Part shown: one piece after another, positions 29,411-39,767 of the stretch
Position numbering within the stretch: position 1 is the stretch's first letter
How the letters are laid out: each line of letters opens with the position of its first letter
DNA from: Desulfohalovibrio reitneri
Lineage (GTDB): Bacteria; Desulfobacterota; Desulfovibrionia; Desulfovibrionales; Desulfovibrionaceae
Direction: 5' to 3'
Assembly (NCBI RefSeq): GCF_000711295.1
Contig: NZ_JOMJ01000003.1
Coordinates: 1,189,501-1,253,500 of the forward strand
DNA length: 64,000 bases
Program-made: the position numbers and the translations under genes
Notes under the pieces: generated by a model
Seen by the model: the letters and a program-made list of their open reading frames with translations, nothing else
Told to the model about the DNA's origin: nothing
The model's database searches: none

Positions 29411-29944
29411 ATGTCAGAGCATTTGCTGTCGCTCACCAACCTGCCCCAGGACGGGCGCCGCTTCCAGACCAGCGACCCCGCCATGTGGGACGATCTGCTG
29501 TCCCGCCACGGAGCTCCCTTCAGCCTTGAGCGCGTGCCCGAGGCCGAGGTTCTGGTGCGGCCCAGCGGCAAGGGGTACTTCATCCAGGGGTCCCTGGAGG
29601 GAGCTGTGCTCCTGTCCTGCGACCGCTGCGCGGAGAGCGTGGCCACGGAGGTTTCCGCCTCCTTCGACCACTTCGAGGAGCCCGGCCACGAGCCGGAGAC
29701 CGGCGAGGGCCCGGAGGAGCGGGTGGTGGTCACCCGCGACGGGGAGCCCATGCTCGACGTGGCCTCCCTGTTGTGGCAGTTCCTGCTGCTCGAGTTGCCG
29801 TTGAAGGTGCTCTGCGCGGCCTCCTGCAAGGGCATATGCCCCACCTGCGGGGCCGATCTGAACGAGGGCGAGTGCGCCTGCGAGGCGGAGACCGGCGACC
29901 CGCGCCTGGCTCCCCTGCGCGGGCTGAAGATAGACAAGGACTGA
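29411..29944 (+). CDS. yceD: DUF177/YceD-family protein
   Basis: A 177-residue protein of the YceD family, commonly found just before rpmF and linked to 23S rRNA accumulation. It has the central SCDRCAES motif, the [17 protein letters not shown] helix and the C-terminal cysteine cluster [19 protein letters not shown], probably a zinc site. Start ATG at 29411 is 8 bp after GGAGG; an earlier in-frame ATG at 29339 would overlap the promoter. Confidence 0.88.
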   Translation: MSEHLLSLTNLPQDGRRFQTSDPAMWDDLLSRHGAPFSLERVPEAEVLVRPSGKGYFIQGSLEGAVLLSCDRCAESVATEVSASFDHFEEPGHEPETGEGPEERVVVTRDGEPMLDVASLLWQFLLLELPLKVLCAASCKGICPTCGADLNEGECACEAETGDPRLAPLRGLKIDKD

Positions 29945-29991
29945 GCCTCCCGCCGGGCGGGAAGACCAAAGACCAACCAACGAGGCACATC

Positions 29992-30174
29992 ATGGCTGTC
30001 CCCAAGAAGAAGACTTCCAAGTCCCGCAAGGGCATGCGCCGCGCCCACGACCACGCGGCCAAGCCCACCGTCGTCTACTGCCAGTGCGGCGAGCCCGCCG
30101 TCCCCCACCGCGTCTGCTCCGCCTGCGGCGCCTACAAGGGCCGCCAGATGCTGCGGCGCGAGGAAGAACAGTAG
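29992..30174 (+). CDS. rpmF: 50S ribosomal protein L32
   Basis: A 60-residue protein opening [20 protein letters not shown], with a zinc ribbon CQCG...CSACG typical of L32. It stands between yceD and plsX, the order that couples ribosome assembly with lipid synthesis in many bacteria. Confidence 0.96.
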   Translation: MAVPKKKTSKSRKGMRRAHDHAAKPTVVYCQCGEPAVPHRVCSACGAYKGRQMLRREEEQ

Positions 30175-30179
30175 CGGGC

Positions 30180-31256
30180 ATGACTCCCTCTGCCGAGGCG
30201 CCGCTTCAGGGCCGCGCCGCCCCCCGCATCGCAGTGGACGCCATGGGCGGCGATTTCGGCCCCCAGGTCGTCGTGCCCGGCGCGGTCGAAGCCGCCAGGG
30301 GACAGGACCTCAACCTCGTCCTGGTGGGCGACGTGCGCCGTATCGAGACGGAGCTTGAGAAGCTGGACACCTCCGGGCTGGCCATCGAGGTGGTCAACGC
30401 CTCCCAGGTGGCCGAGATGGGCGACAAGCCCTCCGAAGTGGTCCGCCGCAAGAAGGACTCCTCCATCGTCGTGGCCTCCCGGCTGGTCAAGGACGGGGCG
30501 GCCGACGGCGTGGTCAGCGCGGGCAACACCGGGGCCACCATGGCCTGCGGCGTGTTCGTCATCGGCCGCATCAAGGGCGTGGACCGGCCCTGCCTGGCCT
30601 CCATCATGCCCACCGAGCAGAACCCCATGATCCTCACGGACGTGGGGGCCAACCCGGACGCCAAGGCGCACCACCTCTTCCAGTTCGCCATGCTCTCCGA
30701 CGCCCTGGCCCACACCGTGCTGGGCTACGAGCGGCCCCGCGTGGGGCTGCTCTCCATCGGCGAGGAGGAAGGCAAGGGCAACGTGCAGGTGCGCGAGGCC
30801 TTCAACATGCTCCGCTCCTCCACCCTGGACTTCGTGGGCAACGTGGAGGGCCGGGCCATCTTCCGGGGCGGCACGGACATCGTGGTCTGCGACGGCTTCG
30901 TGGGCAACGTCTGCCTCAAGCTCTCCGAGGGGCTGGCCTCCTCCTTCGGCAGGCTGCTCAAGCGCGAGCTGACCTCCGATTTCTTCGCCAAGGTGGGGAC
31001 CATGTTCTCCATCGGGGCGCTGCGGCGCTTCAAGCGGCTGGTGGACTACGCCGAATACGGCGGCGCGCCCATGCTGGGGCTGACCGGCTCGGTCATCGTC
31101 TGCCACGGGGCCTCCAACGAGAAGGCCATGAAGAACGCCGTGGACATGGCCGCCACCAGCGTGCGGAACAACACCTCCGCCCTCATGGCCCAGCGGCTCT
31201 CGGAAAACTGCGACCTGACCCGCTACTCCCGCCGCCAGGCCGGCGACTGCGCCTGA
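30180..31256 (+). CDS. plsX: phosphate acyltransferase PlsX
   Basis: Makes acyl-phosphate from acyl-ACP for phospholipid synthesis. The 358-residue protein has IAVDAMGGDFGP at the start, VVSAGNTGATMA, LTDVGANPDAKA and GFVGNVCLKLSEG, all PlsX signatures. The ATG at 30180 lies 5 bp after the rpmF stop. A leader of about 15 residues precedes the conserved first strand. Confidence 0.95.
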   Translation: MTPSAEAPLQGRAAPRIAVDAMGGDFGPQVVVPGAVEAARGQDLNLVLVGDVRRIETELEKLDTSGLAIEVVNASQVAEMGDKPSEVVRRKKDSSIVVASRLVKDGAADGVVSAGNTGATMACGVFVIGRIKGVDRPCLASIMPTEQNPMILTDVGANPDAKAHHLFQFAMLSDALAHTVLGYERPRVGLLSIGEEEGKGNVQVREAFNMLRSSTLDFVGNVEGRAIFRGGTDIVVCDGFVGNVCLKLSEGLASSFGRLLKRELTSDFFAKVGTMFSIGALRRFKRLVDYAEYGGAPMLGLTGSVIVCHGASNEKAMKNAVDMAATSVRNNTSALMAQRLSENCDLTRYSRRQAGDCA

Positions 31257-31281
31257 CGGCGTTCCATAAGGAATCCTGCCC

Positions 31282-32271
31282 ATGACCGCCCATATCCTCG
31301 GAACCGGACGTTTCGTGCCCGAGAAGGTCCTGACCAACAAGGACTTCGAACGGATGGTCGAGACCTCGGACGAGTGGATCGTCACCCGCACCGGCATCAA
31401 GGAGCGCCACGTGGTGGCGCCCGGCCAGACGGCCTCCGACCTGGCGCTTCAGGCCTCCCGCCAGGCCCTGGACGAGGCCGGGCTGACACCGGACGATCTC
31501 AGCCACATCATCGTGGCCACCTGCACGCCGGACACCTTCACCCCGGCCTGCGCCTGCCACCTGGAGCGCAAGCTGGGCATCAGCGGCAAGATCGCCTTCG
31601 ACATCAACGCCGCCTGCTCCGGCTTCACCTTCGGGCTGGAACAGGCCCGCGCCGTGCTCGCCCTGCATCCCCACTCCAAGGTGCTGCTGGTGGGCGTGGA
31701 CATCCTCTCCTCCCGCACCAACTACGAGGACCGCACCACCTGCGTGCTCTTCGGCGACGGCGCGGGCGCGGCCGTTCTCACGGGGGCCCCGGGGGAACGC
31801 GAGGTGGACGGCGAGGTGCTGGACGTCATCCTGGGCACCGACGGCAACTACTCGGAACTGCTGCACATCAAGGGCGGCGCTTCGGGCTGGCCGTACAAGG
31901 CCGGGGACACCGTTGGGCCGGAGAACTTCATCGTCATGGAGGGGCGCGAGGTCTACAAGGTGGCCGTGCGCACCATGGAGTCAGCCTGCCGCGCCGTGCT
32001 CGACGGCCAGGGGCTGACCACCGACGACGTGGACATGCTCATCACCCACCAGGCCAACCAGCGCATCATCGAGGCCGTGGGCAAGAAGCTGAACATCGAC
32101 AACGGCCGGGTATTCATGAACGTGCACAAGTACGGCAACACCTCCGCGGCCTCCGTGCCCATGGCCCTGGCCGAGGCCAGGGAGGAAGGGCGCGTGAAGA
32201 AGGGCGATCTGGTGCTGGTGGCCGCCTTTGGCGGCGGCTTCACCTGGGGTTCGGCCCTGATCCGCTTCTAG
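31282..32271 (+). CDS. fabH: 3-oxoacyl-ACP synthase III
   Basis: Condenses acetyl-CoA with malonyl-ACP to start fatty acid chains. The 329-residue thiolase-fold enzyme shows the Cys-His-Asn triad: INAACSGF, THQANQRI and KYGNTSAAS. It follows plsX by 25 bp. No fabD gene is found in this cluster, so malonyl transfer must be encoded elsewhere. Confidence 0.96.
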   Translation: MTAHILGTGRFVPEKVLTNKDFERMVETSDEWIVTRTGIKERHVVAPGQTASDLALQASRQALDEAGLTPDDLSHIIVATCTPDTFTPACACHLERKLGISGKIAFDINAACSGFTFGLEQARAVLALHPHSKVLLVGVDILSSRTNYEDRTTCVLFGDGAGAAVLTGAPGEREVDGEVLDVILGTDGNYSELLHIKGGASGWPYKAGDTVGPENFIVMEGREVYKVAVRTMESACRAVLDGQGLTTDDVDMLITHQANQRIIEAVGKKLNIDNGRVFMNVHKYGNTSAASVPMALAEAREEGRVKKGDLVLVAAFGGGFTWGSALIRF

Positions 32272-32273
32272 GT

Positions 32274-32303
32274 TTGCCAAGCCCGCATCATTTGGGCTAA
32301 ATA
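32274..32303 (+). promoter_or_regulatory. possible internal promoter before fabG
   Basis: TTGCCA (32274-32279), 18-bp spacer, TAAATA within CTAAATAATC. Located in the 62-bp gap between fabH and fabG. Confidence 0.3.
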
Positions 32304-32333
32304 ATCCCGCATCTTTTCCGGAGAACGCACCGT

Positions 32334-33071
32334 ATGAGCGAATCCAAGCCAATCGCCGTGGTAACCGGCGGATCGCGCGGCATCGGCCGCGCCTGCGCCG
32401 AACGGCTGGCCCTGGACGGATTCCACGTCCGTCTGACCTACGTGAGCAAGCCCGAGCAGGCCGAGGAGGTGGTGGCCGCCATCACCGCCGCCGGAGGCTC
32501 GGCCGAGGCCGACCGGCTGGACGTCGGCGACCGCCAGGCGGTGGTGGAGTATTTCAAGGGCCTCAAGGGCCAGCCGCTGTTCTGCGTGGTCAACAACGCC
32601 GGCATCACCCGCGACGGCCTGCTCATCCGCATGAAGGACGAGGACTGGGACAAGGTCCTCGGTGTCAACCTGACCGGGGCCTTCACCTGCCTGCGCGAGG
32701 CGGCCAAGCTGCTGTCCAAGCGCCGCGAGGGCCGCATCGTGAACATCTCCTCCATCGTGGGGCAGATGGGCAATCCCGGCCAGGCCAACTACGTGGCCGC
32801 CAAGGCGGGCCTCATCGGCCTGACCAAGACGGCGGCCAGGGAGCTGGGCTCCCGCGGGGTGACGGTCAACGCCGTGGCCCCGGGCTTCATCGAGACCGAC
32901 ATGACCTCCGAACTTCCCGAGGACATCCGCCAGAACATGAAGGATTCCGTCCCTCTGGGCCGCTTCGGCAAGCCCGAGGAAGTGGCCGAGGCCGTGAGCT
33001 ACCTGGCCTCCCCCGGCGGGGCCTACGTCACCGGCCAGGTGCTCGGGGTGAACGGCGGCATGTACATGTAG
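32334..33071 (+). CDS. fabG: 3-oxoacyl-ACP reductase
   Basis: NADPH-dependent reduction of 3-oxoacyl-ACP. The 245-residue short-chain dehydrogenase has TGGSRGIGRA, NNAGITRDGL, catalytic Ser in NISSIVGQMGNPGQ and the YVAAK Tyr/Lys pair, and the VNAVAPGFIETDMT segment of FabG. Confidence 0.96.
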   Translation: MSESKPIAVVTGGSRGIGRACAERLALDGFHVRLTYVSKPEQAEEVVAAITAAGGSAEADRLDVGDRQAVVEYFKGLKGQPLFCVVNNAGITRDGLLIRMKDEDWDKVLGVNLTGAFTCLREAAKLLSKRREGRIVNISSIVGQMGNPGQANYVAAKAGLIGLTKTAARELGSRGVTVNAVAPGFIETDMTSELPEDIRQNMKDSVPLGRFGKPEEVAEAVSYLASPGGAYVTGQVLGVNGGMYM

Positions 33072-33130
33072 CGAAAAGGTATCATGGCGCGCCCAAGGCG
33101 CGATAGGAAAAGGACCGCAAGGAGAACGAC

Positions 33131-33361
33131 ATGAGTGTTGAAGAGAAAGTGAAAGGCATCATCGTGGACCAGCTGGGCGTGGGCGAGGACGAGGTCAAGC
33201 CCGAGGCTTCCTTCGTGGACGACCTGGGAGCCGACTCCCTGGATCTGACCGAGTTGATCATGGCCATGGAAGAGGAATTCGACATGGAGATCGACGACGA
33301 GGAGGCCCAGAAGCTGATCAAGGTCAAGGACGCCGTGGACTTCATCAAGTCCAAGCAGTAG
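33131..33361 (+). CDS. acpP: acyl carrier protein
   Basis: A 76-residue acidic four-helix protein with the phosphopantetheine attachment Ser in [21 protein letters not shown] precedes the ATG at 33131. Carrier of growing acyl chains for the surrounding fab enzymes. A terminator-like hairpin follows it, so it may be made in excess over fabF. Confidence 0.97.
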   Translation: MSVEEKVKGIIVDQLGVGEDEVKPEASFVDDLGADSLDLTELIMAMEEEFDMEIDDEEAQKLIKVKDAVDFIKSKQ

Positions 33362-33381
33362 CCGACCGCAGCAGCGCTTCT

Positions 33382-33426
33382 TCCGGGGCGCGGCCGCCAC
33401 GCGGTCCGGCGCCCCGGACTTTTTTT
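33382..33426 (+). terminator. intrinsic terminator/attenuator between acpP and fabF
   Basis: Arms TCCGGGGCGC (33382-33391) and GCGCCCCGGA (33409-33418), then CTTTTTTT. It would give a short abundant acpP mRNA with read-through into fabF. Confidence 0.75.
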
Positions 33427-33449
33427 AGCTAACCCGTCGCGAGGGAACC

Positions 33450-34694
33450 ATGATCGGCAAGCGCGTCGTCGTCACCGGCCTATCGGCCGTGACCCCCATC
33501 GGCAACGATCACGAGACTTCCTGGAAGAACCTGCTGGCCGGCGCTTCCGGCGCCCGGCCCATCACCCGCTTCGACACCGCCAGCCACGCCACCAAGTTCG
33601 CCACCCAGGTGGCCGAGGACTACGACGACACCTCGGTCATAGACAAGAAGGCCGCCAAGCGCATGGATCTCTTCACGCGCTACGCGGTGTACTGCTCCAT
33701 GCGCGCCCTGTCCGACGCGGGCCTGGAGATCACCGAGGAGCTGGCCCCCGAGGTGGCCTGCATCATCGGCGTGGGGCTGGGCGGCCTGGAGACCATCGAG
33801 ACATTCCACACCAAGCTCGTGGAATCCGGCCCCAGGCGGGTCTCCCCGTTCTTCATCCCCATCCTCATCGCCAACATGGCCGCGGGCCAGGCCTCCATCT
33901 TCTCCGGAGCCAAGGGGCCGCAGTACTGCACCACCTCCGCCTGCGCCTCGGGGGCCCACGCCATCGGCGCGGCCTACTCCGACATCAAGCTCGGCCGAGC
34001 CAAGGCGGCCATATGCGGCGGCTCGGAATCCACCATCACCCCGCTGGCGGTGGCCGGGTTCAACGCCTCCAAGACCCTCTCCACCCGCAACGACGACCCC
34101 GGGAAAGCCTCGCGTCCCTTCGACGCCGGGCGCGACGGCTTCGTCATGGGCGAGGGCGCGGGCGTCATGGTTCTGGAGGAGTACGAGTTCGCCAAGGCGC
34201 GCGGGGCCAACATCCTGGCCGAGGTCGTGGGCTACGGCGCCTCGTCCGACGCCTACCACCTGACCGCCCCGCCCGAGGACGGCTCCGGCATGGCCCTGTC
34301 CATGCAGGGCGCCCTGCGCGAGGCCGGGGTGGCTCCCGAAGACGTGGACCACATCAACTGCCACGCCACCTCCACGCCCGTGGGCGACATGTGCGAGGTG
34401 CGGGCCATCCGCAGGGTCTTCAGCGAGCACGCGGACAAGCTGACCGTGACCGCCAACAAGTCCATGGTCGGGCACCTGCTCGGCGCGGCCGGCGGCGTGG
34501 AGTCCCTCTTCGCGGTGCTCTCCATGATCAACTCCATCTGCCCGCCCACCGTCAATCTCGACGACCCGGACCCGGAATTCGACCTGAACTGCCCCCGCGA
34601 AGCCAGACCGCAGGAAATGCGGCATGTGCTGTCCAACTCCTTCGGCTTCGGCGGCACCAACTGCTCGCTGCTGTTCCGCAAGTTCTCGGAATAG
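33450..34694 (+). CDS. fabF: 3-oxoacyl-ACP synthase II
   Basis: Elongating condensing enzyme. The 414-residue protein has the active-site Cys in TTSACASGAHAIG, the His residues in NCHATSTPVGD and KSMVGHLLGAAGG, and C-terminal SNSFGFGGTNCSLLF, all FabF features. Confidence 0.96.
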   Translation: MIGKRVVVTGLSAVTPIGNDHETSWKNLLAGASGARPITRFDTASHATKFATQVAEDYDDTSVIDKKAAKRMDLFTRYAVYCSMRALSDAGLEITEELAPEVACIIGVGLGGLETIETFHTKLVESGPRRVSPFFIPILIANMAAGQASIFSGAKGPQYCTTSACASGAHAIGAAYSDIKLGRAKAAICGGSESTITPLAVAGFNASKTLSTRNDDPGKASRPFDAGRDGFVMGEGAGVMVLEEYEFAKARGANILAEVVGYGASSDAYHLTAPPEDGSGMALSMQGALREAGVAPEDVDHINCHATSTPVGDMCEVRAIRRVFSEHADKLTVTANKSMVGHLLGAAGGVESLFAVLSMINSICPPTVNLDDPDPEFDLNCPREARPQEMRHVLSNSFGFGGTNCSLLFRKFSE

Positions 34695-34708
34695 TTCGTC
34701 CTTCCCCT

Positions 34709-34740
34709 GGAGCGGGACCGCCACTTGACGGTCCCGCTCC
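34709..34740 (+). terminator. hairpin after fabF
   Basis: Perfect 12-bp arms GGAGCGGGACCG (34709-34720) and CGGTCCCGCTCC (34729-34740) with an 8-nt loop, 15 bp past the fabF stop; no T run, so it may mainly protect the transcript. Confidence 0.55.
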
Positions 34741-34838
34741 AATGGGCAAAGGTAGTGACCCCCTTGAACGGGGGGTACCCCCACCCTCTTCGCGACCCCC
34801 CAAACCCGCGCCATCGCGGCAAGGAAATCGTACATCCC

Positions 34839-36077
34839 ATGGAAGAACTCATTCTGCAGGACCCGGAACTGGCCCGCTCCATCGAGCTTGAGTGCGGCCG
34901 CCAGATCGAGAAGCTGGAACTCATCGCCTCGGAGAACTTCACCTCCACCGCCGTGCGCCAGGCCCAGGGCTCGGTGCTGACCCACAAGTACGCCGAGGGC
35001 TACCCCCACAAGCGCTACTACGGCGGCTGCGAATACGTGGACATCGCCGAGGACCTGGCCCGCGACCGGGCCAAGGAGCTGTTCGGCTGCACCTACGCCA
35101 ACGTCCAGCCCCACTCCGGCTCCCAGGCCAACATGGGCGTCTACATGTCCATTCTGCAGCCCGGCGACACCATCCTGGGCATGGACCTCTCCCACGGCGG
35201 CCACCTGACCCACGGCTCGCCGGTCAACTTCTCGGGCAAGCTCTACAACACCGCTTTCTACGGCGTCTCCAGGGAGACCGGCCTCATCGATTACGACGAC
35301 GTGCTGGCCAAGGCCAAGGAGCACCGCCCCAAGATGATCATCGCCGGGGCCTCGGCCTACCCCCGCGTCATCGACTTCAAGCGCTTCCGCGAGATAGCCG
35401 ACGAGGTGGGCGCCAAGCTGGTGGTGGACATGGCCCACATCGCCGGGCTCATCGCCGCCGGGGTGCATCCCACCTGCATCGGCCACGCCCACTACACCAC
35501 CTCCACCACCCACAAGACCCTGCGCGGCCCCCGCGGTGGCCTCATCCTCTCCGAGGAGGAGAACATGAAGCCGCTCAACTCCAACATTTTCCCCGGCATC
35601 CAGGGCGGGCCGCTCATGCACGTCATCGCAGCCAAGGCGGTGGCCTTCGGCGAGGCCCTGCGTCCCACCTTCAAGGCGTACCAGCAACAGGTGGTGAACA
35701 ACTGCCAGGCCCTGGCAAAGACCCTCACCGACGCGGGCTTCTCCCTGGTCTCCGGCGGCACGGACAACCACCTGGTGCTCATGGACCTCACGGACCGCGA
35801 CATCACCGGCAAGGACGCCGAGCACGCCCTCGACCTGGCCGGCATCACCGTGAATAAGAACACCGTGCCCTTCGAGACCCGCTCCCCCTTCGTCACCTCC
35901 GGCGTGCGCATGGGCACCGCCGCCCTGACCACCCGGGGCCTGAAGGAAGAGGACATGGCCAAGGTGGCCGGCTGGATCGTGGACGCCCTGAACAACGTGG
36001 GCAACGAGACGCGGCTTTCCGAGATCGCGGGCGAGGTCAAGGCCTTCGGCCGCCAGTTCCCCCTCTTCGCCTGGTGA
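34839..36077 (+). CDS. glyA: serine hydroxymethyltransferase
   Basis: Interconverts serine and glycine with tetrahydrofolate, feeding one-carbon metabolism. The 412-residue PLP enzyme has [35 protein letters not shown] and the Schiff-base Lys in [15 protein letters not shown]. Start ATG at 34839 with AAGGAAA upstream; an upstream frame to 34725 is not conserved in look. Confidence 0.96.
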   Translation: MEELILQDPELARSIELECGRQIEKLELIASENFTSTAVRQAQGSVLTHKYAEGYPHKRYYGGCEYVDIAEDLARDRAKELFGCTYANVQPHSGSQANMGVYMSILQPGDTILGMDLSHGGHLTHGSPVNFSGKLYNTAFYGVSRETGLIDYDDVLAKAKEHRPKMIIAGASAYPRVIDFKRFREIADEVGAKLVVDMAHIAGLIAAGVHPTCIGHAHYTTSTTHKTLRGPRGGLILSEEENMKPLNSNIFPGIQGGPLMHVIAAKAVAFGEALRPTFKAYQQQVVNNCQALAKTLTDAGFSLVSGGTDNHLVLMDLTDRDITGKDAEHALDLAGITVNKNTVPFETRSPFVTSGVRMGTAALTTRGLKEEDMAKVAGWIVDALNNVGNETRLSEIAGEVKAFGRQFPLFAW

Positions 36078-36085
36078 GGTGAACC

Positions 36086-36547
36086 GTGTCCGACCAGAGG
36101 CTGCCCTGGCCCGACTACTTCATGAAGATCGCCCACATCGTGGCCGAGCGCTCCACCTGCCTGCGCAGGCGGGTGGGCGCGGTCGCGGTCAAGGGGCACC
36201 GCATCCTGGCCACGGGTTACAACGGCGCGCCCGCGGGCATGGCCCACTGCCTGGACATCGGCTGCCTGCGCGAACAGATGAACGTGCCCTCGGGCGAGCG
36301 GCACGAACTGTGCCGCGCCCTGCACGCCGAGCAGAACATCATCATCCAGGCCGCGGCCCACGGCGTGAGCATCGCCGAGGCCACCATCTACTGCACCACC
36401 CAGCCCTGCCTCATCTGCACCAAGATGCTCATCAACGTGGGGGTGAAGGAAATATTCTTCGCCGAGTCCTACCCGGACGAGCTGTCGCGGGCCATGATCG
36501 AGGAGGCCAACATCACCTTCCGGGAGATGCCCCACAGCCATGGCTGA
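36086..36547 (+). CDS. deoxycytidylate deaminase (ComEB-type)
   Basis: A 153-residue zinc-dependent deaminase converting dCMP to dUMP for thymidylate synthesis. ALHAEQNII carries the His ligand and catalytic Glu, and [12 protein letters not shown] the two Cys ligands. The RPSWDEYF-like opening is present as [12 protein letters not shown]. The start is GTG at 36086, preceded by GAGGTGAAC. It overlaps ribD by eight bases, so the pair is tightly coupled. Confidence 0.93.
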   Translation: MSDQRLPWPDYFMKIAHIVAERSTCLRRRVGAVAVKGHRILATGYNGAPAGMAHCLDIGCLREQMNVPSGERHELCRALHAEQNIIIQAAAHGVSIAEATIYCTTQPCLICTKMLINVGVKEIFFAESYPDELSRAMIEEANITFREMPHSHG

Positions 36548-37682
36548 ATCCCACGAGCCCATCATGCGGCGCGCCCTGGAGCTGGCCGAGCGCGCCCGGG
36601 GCCTGACCGCGCCCAACCCCTGCGTGGGGGCGGTGCTGGCCCGGGAGGGGCGCATCCTGGCCGAGGGCTTCCACGCCCGAGCGGGCGAGCCCCACGCCGA
36701 ACGCGCCTGCTTGGCGGACGCGGCCGCGCGCGGGGTGGACCCCACCGGCTGCGACCTCTACGTAACCCTGGAGCCGTGCAACCACCACGGACGCACCACG
36801 CCCTGCACCGAGGCCATCCTCGAGTCCGGGGTGGCCCGCGTCATCGAGGGCTGCGCCGACCCCAACCGCGAGGTGGAGGGCGGCGGCTCCGCCCGGCTGC
36901 GCGCGGCCGGGGTTGAAGTCGTCGAGGGCGTACTCAAACAGCGCTGCCGCGACGCCATCGACGACTTCGTGCGCTGGCAACGGGACAAGCGCCCCCACGT
37001 GCTGGTCAAGCTGGCCCAGACCATCGACGGCCGCATCGCCGCCCGCTCCGGCGTTCCGGAAAAGGTCTCCGGCACCGAGTCGCACCGGCGGGTGCAGGAG
37101 CTGCGCGGCCGGGCCGACGCCGTGCTGGTCGGCGGCGGCACCCTGCGGGCCGACGACCCTCGCCTGACCTGCCGCCTGGACCCGCAGGAGCGCGGCCTGT
37201 CCCCCAAGGGGCAACCCCTGGCCGTGGTGGCCACCCGCTCCCTGCCGCCCCCCAGGGCGCAGCTCTGCCTGCTGCGCCAGCGTCCGGCGGAGACTGTCTT
37301 TCTGACCAGCCGGGAGCGGGCCGAATCCGACGAGGCTGACCACCTGCGCGCCCTGGGCTGCCGGGTGTGGGGCCTGGGCGAGTCCGGTGGCGGCCTGGAC
37401 CTGGGCGAAGGGCTGAACAGGCTGTACGACGAGGCCGGAGTCCATCACGTGCTCTGCGAGGGCGGCGGCACGCTGGCCATGTCCCTCGCCCGAGCCGGGC
37501 TCATGGACGAGTTGCGCCTGTATATGGCCCCGCGCGTGCTTGGCGACGAGCGCGCCCGCGCCTCCTTCGCCGGGGCCGGCGACATACCCATGGCCGACGC
37601 CCTGTCCCTGCGGCTTTGCTGGACCGCCTCCTCCGGGGCGGACCTGGAACTGTGCTACCGTCCCAAGCGGGAGGACGACTGA
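36540..37682 (+). CDS. ribD: bifunctional diaminohydroxyphosphoribosylaminopyrimidine deaminase/reductase
   Basis: Two successive steps of riboflavin synthesis on one 380-residue chain. The N-terminal deaminase domain has [18 protein letters not shown] and [12 protein letters not shown] zinc motifs; the C-terminal reductase has [38 protein letters not shown] and [11 protein letters not shown]. The last base overlaps the ribE start (TGATG). Confidence 0.95.
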   Translation: MAESHEPIMRRALELAERARGLTAPNPCVGAVLAREGRILAEGFHARAGEPHAERACLADAAARGVDPTGCDLYVTLEPCNHHGRTTPCTEAILESGVARVIEGCADPNREVEGGGSARLRAAGVEVVEGVLKQRCRDAIDDFVRWQRDKRPHVLVKLAQTIDGRIAARSGVPEKVSGTESHRRVQELRGRADAVLVGGGTLRADDPRLTCRLDPQERGLSPKGQPLAVVATRSLPPPRAQLCLLRQRPAETVFLTSRERAESDEADHLRALGCRVWGLGESGGGLDLGEGLNRLYDEAGVHHVLCEGGGTLAMSLARAGLMDELRLYMAPRVLGDERARASFAGAGDIPMADALSLRLCWTASSGADLELCYRPKREDD

Positions 37683-38358
37683 TGTTCACCGGACTGGTGC
37701 AGTGCCTTGGCCGCATCGAGCGCGCCGAGACGCGCGGCGGCGAGACCCGTTTCCGCATCCGCCCTCTGGGAACTTTCGAGGAGGTGCGGCTGGGCGAGTC
37801 CATCGCGGTCAACGGCGTTTGCCTGACCGTGGAGACCTGGACCGGCGGGGCCTTCACCGCCTACGCATCGGCCGAGACCCTCTCCCGCTCCAACCTGGGT
37901 GGCCTGCGCGCCGGGTCCGAAGCCAACCTGGAGCGCGCCCTGGCCATGGGCGACCGCCTGGGCGGCCACATGGTCTCCGGCCACGTGGACTGCTTGGCGG
38001 AGGTGGCCTCCACCGCCCCGGCCGGTGAATCCACCGTCTACACCCTCTCCTTTCCCAAGGAGCAGGCCCCCTTCGTCATCCCCAAGGGCTCGGTGGCCCT
38101 GGACGGCATCTCCCTGACCGTCAACGAGTGCACCGCCACCAGCCTCTCGGTGAACATCATCCCCGAGACGCAAAAGGCCACCACCATCCGCTCCTGGACC
38201 CCTGGAACGGCCGTGAACATGGAGACCGACCTCATCGGCAAGTACGTGGCCCGCATGGTGGGCCCGTGGGCCGGGGCGGCTCCGGCGCCGGCCGGGGAGG
38301 CGGGGGCGGCAAGCCCGGCGGCCTGGGCGAGGAGTTCTTCCGCCGCCACGGCTTCTGA
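37682..38358 (+). CDS. ribE: riboflavin synthase alpha chain, apparent one-base frameshift near 3' end
   Basis: Dismutates two lumazines to riboflavin. Two homologous lumazine-binding halves are visible: [13 protein letters not shown] with GESIAVNGVCLTV, and GHMVSGHVDC with GSVALDGISLTVNEC. In the starting frame the sequence runs past the expected end into Ala/Pro-rich nonsense and stops only at 39046, 520 bases inside ribBA. Another frame gives a short Gly-rich linker, GGLGEEFFRRHGF and a stop at 38358, a normal family ending. Adding one G in the G run near 38267-38270 restores this. Either an assembly deletion or a real mutation explains it. Confidence 0.85.
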
Positions 38359-38525
38359 CGCCTCCCTTCACGAAGGGATTTCCGACCTCTTTCCGGCGTG
38401 GCCGGGACCCCTGGCGGGGGCTTTCAAAGCGCGGCGATTCCGTGTAAGGTCCCCGTTCGCCAATTCTCCCGGCCGCCCGGCCCTTCCCCGGGCCCACGGC
38501 GCGGGACTCGATACCCGGAGCAGTA

Positions 38526-39767
38526 ATGACCCAATCGCACGAACCGCCCCTTTGCTCGGCCGAGGAGGCCATCGCGGAAATCCGCAAGGGGCGGATGATC
38601 ATCCTCGTGGACGACGAGGACCGAGAGAACGAAGGCGACCTGACCATCGCCGCCGAACACGTCACCCCCGAGGTGATCAATTTCATGGCCACCCACGGCC
38701 GGGGCCTCATCTGCCTGGCCATGAGCCCCCCCATGGTGGAGCGGCTGGACCTGCCCATGATGGCCACCCGCAACGAGTCCTCCTTCGGGACCAACTTCAC
38801 GGTCTCCATCGAGGCGCGCCAGGGCGTGACCACCGGCATCTCCGCCTTCGACCGGGCGCACACCATCCAGACCGCCGTGGCCGACGAGGCCAAGCCGGAC
38901 GACCTGGTCACGCCGGGACACGTCTTTCCCCTGCGGGCCAAGAGCGGCGGCGTGCTGGTGCGCACCGGCCAGACCGAGGGCAGCGTGGACATGGCCAAGC
39001 TGGTCGGGCTCAAGCCCGCAGCCGTTATCTGCGAGATCATGAATGAGGACGGCTCCATGGCCCGCATGCCGGACCTGGTGGAGTTCGCCAAAAAGCACGA
39101 CCTCAAGATCGCCACCATCGCCGACCTCATCGCCTACCGCATGCGCTTCGGCGACCACACCGTCACCCGCGTGGGCGAGGCCAAGCTGCCCACCTGCTTC
39201 GGCGAGTTCAACATCCGCGCCTTCGACTCCACCTCCGACGGCCGCACCCACATCGCCCTGACCCTGGGCGACGTCGACGACGGCGACCCCGTGCTGGTGC
39301 GTGTGCACTCCGAGTGCCTCACCGGCGACGTCTTCGCCTCCATGCGCTGTGACTGCGGCCCCCAGCTGCACACGGCCATGCGCCGGGTGCAGGAGGAGGG
39401 GCGCGGGGTCATCCTCTACATGCGCCAGGAGGGCCGGGGCATCGGCCTGGCCAACAAGATCAAGGCCTACCACCTGCAGGACAAGGGCATGGACACGGTG
39501 CAGGCCAACGAGGAGCTGGGCTTCGCCCCGGACATGCGCGACTACGGCACCGGGGCGCAGATCCTGGTGGCCCTGGGCGTGCGCAAGATGCGCCTTCTGA
39601 CCAACAACCCCAAGAAGATGGTCGGCCTCGAGGGCTACGGGCTGGAGATCACCGAACGCGTGTCCATCGAGTGCGAGGCCTGCGACCTGAACCTGCGCTA
39701 CCTGGAAACCAAGCGCGACAAGATGGGCCACCTGCTTGACCTCAAACCGCACCAGGAGAACGAATAA
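38526..39767 (+). CDS. ribBA: bifunctional 3,4-dihydroxy-2-butanone-4-phosphate synthase / GTP cyclohydrolase II
   Basis: A 413-residue fusion supplying both precursors of riboflavin. The RibB half (1-205) has [20 protein letters not shown], and NFTVSIEAR with TPGHVFPL; the RibA half has [24 protein letters not shown] zinc-binding cysteines, [11 protein letters not shown] and LLTNNPKK. The 167-bp gap between ribE and ribBA holds no recognised element. Its last base overlaps the ribH start. Confidence 0.96.
   Translation: MTQSHEPPLCSAEEAIAEIRKGRMIILVDDEDRENEGDLTIAAEHVTPEVINFMATHGRGLICLAMSPPMVERLDLPMMATRNESSFGTNFTVSIEARQGVTTGISAFDRAHTIQTAVADEAKPDDLVTPGHVFPLRAKSGGVLVRTGQTEGSVDMAKLVGLKPAAVICEIMNEDGSMARMPDLVEFAKKHDLKIATIADLIAYRMRFGDHTVTRVGEAKLPTCFGEFNIRAFDSTSDGRTHIALTLGDVDDGDPVLVRVHSECLTGDVFASMRCDCGPQLHTAMRRVQEEGRGVILYMRQEGRGIGLANKIKAYHLQDKGMDTVQANEELGFAPDMRDYGTGAQILVALGVRKMRLLTNNPKKMVGLEGYGLEITERVSIECEACDLNLRYLETKRDKMGHLLDLKPHQENE

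Noticed and set aside
37367-39046. 559-residue open frame covering ribE and half of ribBA
   Set aside because: Only the ribE part is conserved; the rest is an out-of-frame reading of ribB, better explained by a one-base frameshift.
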